Below are positions 58,759 to 64,000 of a stretch of 64,000 nt of DNA, in pieces. Position 1 is the stretch's first letter. Every line of letters begins with the position of its first letter. The stretch comes from Lyngbya confervoides BDU141951 (GTDB lineage: Bacteria > Cyanobacteriota > Cyanobacteriia > Thermosynechococcales > Thermosynechococcaceae), in contig NZ_JTHE03000109.1 in the NCBI RefSeq assembly GCF_000817775.3, forward strand, positions 62,001 to 126,000. The letters run 5' to 3'. Under the pieces are notes generated by a model. The model did not search any database. It saw only the letters and a program-made list of their open reading frames with translations, and was not told the DNA's origin. Position numbers and translations under genes: made by a program.

Positions 58759-59868
58759 TTAAGGCTTGGTGCCTAAATTCAAGCGTCCGTTACGAAACTC
58801 TCGCCACACATTAAATCCAAACAGCAATCCCGTGAGGGGAATAATTCCCCAAGCCATGATCCCATTAAAAATTGGCAGGGCTTGATGATCCATGGCCTTG
58901 AGAATCAAATGCACCGTGTAAAGTCCGTAGTAGCCCACGAAGATGCCCCCTTCCCAGCGGTTAATCACGTTCCCTGTCAAGAAAATGGGCATACAGGCCA
59001 CCGCGACGAGAATCACCACCGGAATATCCATCCACAGGGCGCTGGGAAGGATGGTGATGCCTCCTTTGGGGCTGGCGATGGCGGCCACGCCCAGAACCGC
59101 CAAAATATTAAAAATATTGCTGCCTACCACGTTGCCCACGGCAATGTCGCGCTCCCCTTTCAGGCTGGCCATTACGGAGGTGGCTAGTTCTGGCAATGAG
59201 GTTCCCACGGCTACAATGGTCAGGCCAATGACGAGATCGCTGACGCCAAAGGACCTGGCAATGGCGGTGGAACTGCCCACTAACCAGTCGGATCCCAGGG
59301 CCAGCATGACCAAACCCAGGGCCAAAAACACCAGGTTCATCAGCCAGGAGTTTAGGGGGCGATCGCTGCGAAAGCTATATTCCTGAGCGTATTCTTCCTG
59401 GACCTCGCGATCGGACTCCTTGAGACTTTGCCAGAGCAGAAAGAGGGTATAGCCCACCCCCCCCATGAACAGGAACACCCCTTCGGCCTGATTGAGCTCT
59501 CCATCTAGGCCCAGACCCAGCAGCAGCAGCGAGACGCCCACCATAATGGGCACATCCAGGCGAATAATTTGCTGAGAAACCATCAGGGGGGCAATCAGGG
59601 CCGAAATCCCCAGGACGCAGAGTACGTTGAAGATATTGCTGCCCACCACGTTTCCTAGCGCAATGTTGGCGTTGCCGTTCAGGCTAGATTGCAAGCTTAC
59701 AAACAGTTCCGGGGCGCTGGTGCCGTAGGCCACAATGGTTAACCCAATAATCAGTGGCGAAATCCCCAGCATGGCCGCAATCCGAGAGGCGCCGCGCACT
59801 AACGACTCAGCTCCCAGCACTAGGAATACTAATCCACCCAGAAGCACGCCGATAGTTTGTATAGTCAT
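58759..59868 (-). CDS. Ca2+/Na+ exchanger-family cation antiporter
   Basis: A 369-residue CaCA-family membrane protein with about 10 helices and two inverted alpha-repeats: GTSAPELFVSLQSSLNGNANIALGNVVGSNIFN (~50-80) and GTSLPELATSVMASLKGERDIAVGNVVGSNIFN (~220-250). The GTS/LPEL and GNVVGSNIFN signatures include the cation-binding Glu residues. Resembles YrbG-type K+-independent Na+/Ca2+ (or H+/Ca2+) exchangers. Exchanged ions are not assigned. Confidence 0.92.
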   Translation of the reverse strand: MTIQTIGVLLGGLVFLVLGAESLVRGASRIAAMLGISPLIIGLTIVAYGTSAPELFVSLQSSLNGNANIALGNVVGSNIFNVLCVLGISALIAPLMVSQQIIRLDVPIMVGVSLLLLGLGLDGELNQAEGVFLFMGGVGYTLFLLWQSLKESDREVQEEYAQEYSFRSDRPLNSWLMNLVFLALGLVMLALGSDWLVGSSTAIARSFGVSDLVIGLTIVAVGTSLPELATSVMASLKGERDIAVGNVVGSNIFNILAVLGVAAIASPKGGITILPSALWMDIPVVILVAVACMPIFLTGNVINRWEGGIFVGYYGLYTVHLILKAMDHQALPIFNGIMAWGIIPLTGLLFGFNVWREFRNGRLNLGTKP

Positions 59869-60103
59869 GGGGTTGCGAAACAGAGCGTTGGTGTTGGCAG
59901 AAAAGGGGATCGGCTGGGGTGACCCTGAAGACCGCCGATGTACCCTTTACTCTCTCTCAATATACCGAGCGATCGCCGGAAATTTACGCCATTTTTCCAG
60001 CAAGCTGGCCCCTGACGTTTCAGCGGGATCCTGCTGTTTTAGACCCGGCAGGGTGAACTCCGGGCTCTGGGGGGGAAGCGGGTGGCAGAGGTCGGCGCTG
60101 AGG

Positions 60104-61120
60104 TTAACCCATGACGCAGGCTAGGGGAAACAAAATATATTCAAAGAAAAATAAACGCCAGACCAATTGATAAAAGCGACTAATCTGAGACCGTTCGCGT
60201 AAATCAACCTGGAAACTCATTCCCCACATTATCCCCAGCAGGCCGAGATGAACCACCACCAGGAACAGGGTTTGAACCGATGGCAACAGGCCTCCCAGGG
60301 TGAGTCCCACCAAGAGCCCATAGCTAAGGGTTAAGACCCAGCGAGACAGGCCGAACACGAATTCCGGCCCCAGGCGGACGGTGAGGGTGCGAATTTGAAA
60401 TTGTCGATCTCCCTCGGCATCGGGAATGTCTTTGAATAGGGCAATGGCCAGGGCGAACAGCACCACAAACAGGGTCAAGGCCCAAAGCTCCGGGGGAAGA
60501 TCTGGGCTCCAGTCCCAAGGCGCAGATGCTGACTGGATCTGCTGTCTGAAATGAACAAAAAAGCCAAGATTGATCACGAGACCCCGCACTCCAAAAATGC
60601 ACAATGCGGCCCAAAAGGGAAACCGCTTGAGCCGAAAGGGTGGCAACGAATAGACGGTGCCAATGACCATGCTCAGCAAGACCGTCCCCAGCAAAATGGG
60701 GCCTTGCACCATTGCCATCAAAAGGGCCAGCCCCCCTAATATCAGCACGATCCAACGCCCTTCCCTGGGGGAGAACTGACCTGAGGCCAGGGGGAGTTGG
60801 GGTTTATTAATTCGATCAATGTCAATATCCGTGAGCTGGTTGAGTCCCACAATATAAACATTGGCGCAGAGGCTGGGGATCAGGGCTGACCCGATGGCGA
60901 GCAGCATCACATTCAAGGTCCAAGGGGGCCCCTCGCTCAAGGCGGGCGTCCAGGCGGGAAGGGAGGGGGTGAGGGCCAGGGCCATCACCGCCAGGCCCAC
61001 CACACTCAAACTGGTCCCGATGATGGTGTGCGGGCGAGAAAAGGACCACAGGGACCGGAGCCATGGGCCTAGCGCTGAGACTGGACGGGAACCTTCAGGA
61101 GGTTTGGACTTCAAGGTCAT
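60104..61120 (-). CDS. hpt: Homogentisate phytyltransferase
   Basis: A 338-residue UbiA-family prenyltransferase that condenses homogentisate with phytyl diphosphate in tocopherol synthesis. The first Asp-rich motif NQLTDIDIDRINKPQLPLASG and the second KDIPDAEGD coordinate Mg-diphosphate; seven to nine hydrophobic helices are visible. SFSRPHTIIGTSLSV is typical of the VTE2/Slr1736 type rather than UbiA of other quinones. ATG 61120 chosen over GTG 61129; it overlaps the 3' end of the upstream methyltransferase gene by 26 bases, so the two form an operon. Confidence 0.92.
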   Translation of the reverse strand: MTLKSKPPEGSRPVSALGPWLRSLWSFSRPHTIIGTSLSVVGLAVMALALTPSLPAWTPALSEGPPWTLNVMLLAIGSALIPSLCANVYIVGLNQLTDIDIDRINKPQLPLASGQFSPREGRWIVLILGGLALLMAMVQGPILLGTVLLSMVIGTVYSLPPFRLKRFPFWAALCIFGVRGLVINLGFFVHFRQQIQSASAPWDWSPDLPPELWALTLFVVLFALAIALFKDIPDAEGDRQFQIRTLTVRLGPEFVFGLSRWVLTLSYGLLVGLTLGGLLPSVQTLFLVVVHLGLLGIMWGMSFQVDLRERSQISRFYQLVWRLFFFEYILFPLACVMG

Positions 61121-62009
61121 CGGTTTCACTCGTTTGCTTCGTACCGGCTAAAAGACCATAGCGAATTAGGCCGGTGCGATAGCCCTCCATCATCAGGGGA
61201 ATCGCTAGGGCGCCTTCAATGGTCTTCCATCCTGCCGTTATAATCCCCCAAAAAACCGGTGGATTGAGGGCCGACTTGATGACATCTTCCCAGAAGGGGG
61301 CCACGGATCTCGACCAGTCTGCAACCTGGAGATTGCTCAGGGGAAGGGTCTGGGCGATCGCCCGGTAATCCTGGATTGAAATAACGTAGGGCAAATGATA
61401 CAGCCGATAGAGATGGTTCAGCAGGTCTTGCTCCGCACTGGTCAGGGCCGAGGCGGTCGCGCTGCAATCCCGATGACACCAAGTGGCAACCACCAGTCGC
61501 CCGCCGGGCTTGAGCACCCGGCAGCATTCGCGCAAAAACTGCTGCTTGTCAGGCATATGTTCGCCGCTTTCCAGGGACCAGACCAGGTCAAAGCTTTGAT
61601 CTGCAAAGGGCATCGCTAAGGCGTCGGCCACGTGAAACTGCACATGCTCCTTGAGTCCTGCTCTGGCCGCGCGGGTCTCAGCTCGATTGGCCTGAACGGG
61701 GCTGAGGGTAATGCCCGTGGCGGAGGCGCGAAATTTACTGGCCAGATAAAGCGTACTGCCACCGATCCCACAGCCCACGTCCAGGAGGGCCTGACTCGTT
61801 TCGATGCCGCTCCAGGCTAGGATTTCTTCGATTAAAATTCGCTGGGCCTCTTGGGGACTTTGGACTCTTGTTTGTCCGGTTGGCCCATAGTAGCCATGAT
61901 GCATATGTTCTCCCCAGACCTGTTCCCACAGGGCTGAGGATTGGTCGTAAAAGGATTGAATGCGTTCTGTAAGGGGGAATGGGGGGGGATTGAAAGGGGG
62001 AGAGGTCAT
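61095..62009 (-). CDS. Gamma-tocopherol C-methyltransferase
   Basis: A 304-residue SAM-dependent methyltransferase with LLDVGCGIGGSTLYLA (~80-95) SAM motif and GEHMPDKQQFLRECCRVLKPGG. The leading IQSFYDQSSALWEQVWGEHMHHGYYG closely matches the Slr0089 / plant VTE4 family, which methylates gamma- to alpha-tocopherol. It lacks an obvious signal peptide. Operon leader for the phytyltransferase. Expected role: converting gamma-tocopherol made by the neighbouring cyclase to alpha-tocopherol. Confidence 0.88.
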   Translation of the reverse strand: MTSPPFNPPPFPLTERIQSFYDQSSALWEQVWGEHMHHGYYGPTGQTRVQSPQEAQRILIEEILAWSGIETSQALLDVGCGIGGSTLYLASKFRASATGITLSPVQANRAETRAARAGLKEHVQFHVADALAMPFADQSFDLVWSLESGEHMPDKQQFLRECCRVLKPGGRLVVATWCHRDCSATASALTSAEQDLLNHLYRLYHLPYVISIQDYRAIAQTLPLSNLQVADWSRSVAPFWEDVIKSALNPPVFWGIITAGWKTIEGALAIPLMMEGYRTGLIRYGLLAGTKQTSETDDLEVQTS

Positions 62010-62158
62010 GGATTCTTGAGCTTGATGAGATCTTCCTGGATGAGATCTTAAATGGTGGGGCAGAGGGGGCTAGGGAGGACACCCTGGCACCGGAGTGGGA
62101 GAGGGCGTTTTACTATATAGAAAACTCATTGTTTCCTCGCTGTTCGATGGGTATTCTC

Positions 62159-62210
62159 CTGGACCAATAAACTGGACCAATAAACTGGACCAATAAACTG
62201 GACCAATAAC
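62159..62210. repeat. Four tandem 13-base repeats before the cyclase start
   Basis: Four copies of CTGGACCAATAAA run head to tail from 62159 to 62210, the last ending in C instead of A. They end one base before the ATG of tocopherol cyclase, so they replace the usual ribosome-binding site. Copies are identical otherwise, implying recent slippage expansion. Confidence 0.95.
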
Positions 62211-62211
62211 C

Positions 62212-63303
62212 ATGTTGCTTCAAACTCCCCATAGCGGATTTCATTGGGATGGTAGGCAGCAGCCCTTTTTTGAAGGTTGGTATTATCGTCTGACGCTACC
62301 ACCGGATTGCCCTTTCCGCCAAACCTCAGGCCCGCAGACCCTGGCGTTTATGTATTCCCTGCAGGCCCCCAGATCCTTGACGGGGGCTAGATCCCAACCG
62401 GGCGGGGGATCTGTGCAGATTTTAGGACCAGAGGAACAATATTTCTGTCGTTCCCTGCCCGACCTATCCAAATTTTGGGCCTGGAAGACCAAGCTAGGTC
62501 ATGGTCAAAGTCGTACTGGCAAGGCTCCCATGCCGGAGGGCTATTGGGTGAGCGCCCACTTGCACAAGGGGCAATTCTGGGATCCTGCCCAGGCTCGCAT
62601 GCTTCGCTGGCGCTACCACATTGAACCGGTCTATGGCTGGGGATCTCCCCAGGCCCGGCAGCAGTCCACCGCAGGCTGGCTCTCCCGACTTCAGATGTTT
62701 GAACCGGGCTGGCAAATCCTGATGGCCCATGGCTGGGCTACGGGCTGGTTCGAACTCCAGGATTTATCCGGGGACGGGCAGACAACGCATCGCTTCGAGT
62801 TTCAGCGGGTTCCTGCCTATGCGGAGAAAAACTGGGGCGGGGCCTTTCCGAAAAAGTGGTTTTGGATTCAGTGCAATGCCTTTGATCAAGAACCGGACCT
62901 GGCCCTAACTTGTGGGGGGGGGATTCGGCGGGTTTTAGGATGGCAGGAATCAGTAGGAATGGTGGGGGTTCACTATCGGGGACGGTTCTACGAGTTTGTG
63001 CCTTGGAATGGCAAGGTTTGCTGGCGGGTTGCTCCCTGGGGAAGCTGGCAGATTTGGGCGGAGCAGCCCGATTACGCCATCGCGCTGAGGGGACACTGTG
63101 CCGATCCGGGGGTGCTGATTCGGGTTCCGACTGCCTCCGGTCTGGACTTTTTGTGTCGAGACACTACGCGAGGATTACTTTCCGTCAAGCTTTGGGAGAA
63201 GCAGGGCGGAGCGAAAGGGCTGATCATGCAGGCCCATAGCCAGCAGGCGGGGTTGGAGATTGGTGGATTGGATTGGACGGCGGACTGGGATCATGACCCT
63301 TGA
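62212..63303 (+). CDS. Tocopherol cyclase
   Basis: A 363-residue protein of the VTE1/Slr1737 family that closes the chromanol ring of tocopherols. It opens with TPHSGFHWDGRQQPFFEGWYYRLTLP, contains repeated Trp/Gly-rich beta strands (lipocalin-like two-domain barrel) and a KNWGGAFPKKWFWIQCN segment typical of the family. Acts at membranes/lipid bodies on 2,3-dimethyl-5-phytylbenzoquinol. Divergent from the phytyltransferase/methyltransferase operon. No Shine-Dalgarno sequence; tandem repeats abut the start. Some frameshift or start downstream is not indicated. Confidence 0.93.
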   Translation: MLLQTPHSGFHWDGRQQPFFEGWYYRLTLPPDCPFRQTSGPQTLAFMYSLQAPRSLTGARSQPGGGSVQILGPEEQYFCRSLPDLSKFWAWKTKLGHGQSRTGKAPMPEGYWVSAHLHKGQFWDPAQARMLRWRYHIEPVYGWGSPQARQQSTAGWLSRLQMFEPGWQILMAHGWATGWFELQDLSGDGQTTHRFEFQRVPAYAEKNWGGAFPKKWFWIQCNAFDQEPDLALTCGGGIRRVLGWQESVGMVGVHYRGRFYEFVPWNGKVCWRVAPWGSWQIWAEQPDYAIALRGHCADPGVLIRVPTASGLDFLCRDTTRGLLSVKLWEKQGGAKGLIMQAHSQQAGLEIGGLDWTADWDHDP

Positions 63304-63339
63304 GGGTGAGATCTTGGGGGGAGGGGCGGAGAAATCTTT

Positions 63340-63891
63340 TTACGCTGCCAGCACTCTTTGATTCCGGGACTGCTTTGCCCAATCGTAGTAGTCTTGGACC
63401 AGCCTTTGCTCTAAGCGCTGGGTGAAGGTTGTGAGGATTCCGTACAAAAATGTTTCCACTGCTTTCTCCAAGACCACCTCGGGCATGAGCTGTAGGACCG
63501 GGGGGAGGTCCACCGCGATCGCCAGGTCTGCTTCTCCTGCCAGGCGAGTAAAGGATCTCCCTTGCCGACTCGACAGTTGGCCATTGAAGTCCAGGGCAAA
63601 GGACTGCTGCAGCTGCTCGGACCCCTTGAGTCGACAGTTTGAAGACTGCAGGCAGAGTTTCCCTTCAGGTTTGGTCCACACCACCAGATCCACAATGGGT
63701 TGGAACATGAGATGCATAAACTCCAGGGAATGCAGTTTGACCTGGAAGGTCGAGTCTTGAATTTCCTGGACCTGCGTTGCACTGGTCATGGCCGTCAGGA
63801 GTCGTGTGGGCTGTTCAAGGTACTCCCAGATCAATGGGGCTCGGGTGGGAAAATCTATGGTGAGAGATTTTGAGACTTGAAACTTTTTCAT
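63340..63891 (-). CDS. DUF1997-family protein
   Basis: A 183-residue protein resembling the DUF1997 family of cyanobacteria and plants (SRPBCC-like lipid/ligand-binding fold). FQVSKSLTIDFPTRAPLIWEYLEQPTRLLTAM starts it; a long central beta-rich part follows, and a C-terminal helix LEKAVETFLYGILTTFTQRLEQRLVQDYYDWAK ends it. No signal peptide. No function known to me. Start at ATG 63891 preferred over 63915. Tail to tail with tocopherol cyclase, 36 bases apart. Confidence 0.8.
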   Translation of the reverse strand: MKKFQVSKSLTIDFPTRAPLIWEYLEQPTRLLTAMTSATQVQEIQDSTFQVKLHSLEFMHLMFQPIVDLVVWTKPEGKLCLQSSNCRLKGSEQLQQSFALDFNGQLSSRQGRSFTRLAGEADLAIAVDLPPVLQLMPEVVLEKAVETFLYGILTTFTQRLEQRLVQDYYDWAKQSRNQRVLAA

Positions 63892-64000
63892 GGGGGATCC
63901 TCCGGCAATCGACAAGGCAATGTTCAGGGTGAATTCTTCTGGTGAGGGACGGACTTACATCCAAGCTTTCGACCTTCTTCCCCGATTTGTTCGCGAATGG

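Overview
The window is chromosomal DNA of a free-living, phycobilisome-containing cyanobacterium. The evidence is photosystem I subunits PsaK and PsaD, cytochrome b6f subunit PetG, the cyanobacterial NDH-1 subunit NdhS, the phycobilisome core protein ApcF, a ferredoxin-type glutamate synthase, PipX, and a plant-like tocopherol pathway. HIP1 palindromes (GCGATCGC), typical of many freshwater and thermal cyanobacteria, are frequent. I cannot name the genus from the sequence. I see no insertion sequence, prophage, CRISPR array, rRNA or plasmid function. The only tRNA is tRNA-Arg(CCG). Gene order is the loose mosaic of short operons usual in cyanobacteria.

Layout. 0.3-10.6 kb: a coiled-coil protein, a coupled sugar-kinase-like/DOMON pair, a secreted pentapeptide protein, a FemAB-like acyltransferase, an 818-residue winged-helix/alpha-solenoid protein overlapping an unrecognised gene tail to tail, methylenetetrahydrofolate reductase, and a small protein with a duplicated Cys motif. 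10.6-22.6 kb: trpS, pheT, mfd, the delta-9 desaturase desC, a methionine-gamma-lyase-like PLP enzyme, nfu and a radical-SAM protein. 22.6-31.5 kb: psaK, ferredoxin GOGAT, apcF, glnA with a textbook NtcA-activated promoter, and a one-domain cyclic-nucleotide-binding protein. 31.5-39.2 kb: a clpR/clpR-like/clpP cluster with only one intact active site, then proC, sepF, pipY, pipX, trpE and psaD.

39.2-53.7 kb: a DICT-GAF histidine kinase, tRNA-Arg, an EnvC-like M23 protein, mnmE, a zinc ribbon, a group 2 sigma factor, an M28 peptidase coupled to a phytol-kinase-like protein, hisH-rsmD, petG, a TonB-like protein with an unusual C-terminal tail, a second pentapeptide protein, a DUF4346 protein, a PAS histidine kinase and ndhS. 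53.9-64 kb: pgi, an unrecognised 46-residue membrane protein beside accC, yggT, a VOC protein, a Na+/Ca2+-exchanger-family antiporter and three tocopherol genes (homogentisate phytyltransferase, gamma-tocopherol methyltransferase, tocopherol cyclase).

Two themes recur. Nitrogen: GS, ferredoxin GOGAT, PipX and an NtcA box lie within about 14 kb and make up most of the ammonium-assimilation and 2-oxoglutarate-signalling circuit. Prenyl-lipid antioxidants: the tocopherol trio plus a phytol kinase that could feed it phytyl phosphate. Most genes are housekeeping. The least explained items are the NTPase-less STAND-like protein, the middle Clp subunit, the TonB-like protein, the small membrane proteins and several intergenic inverted or tandem repeats.
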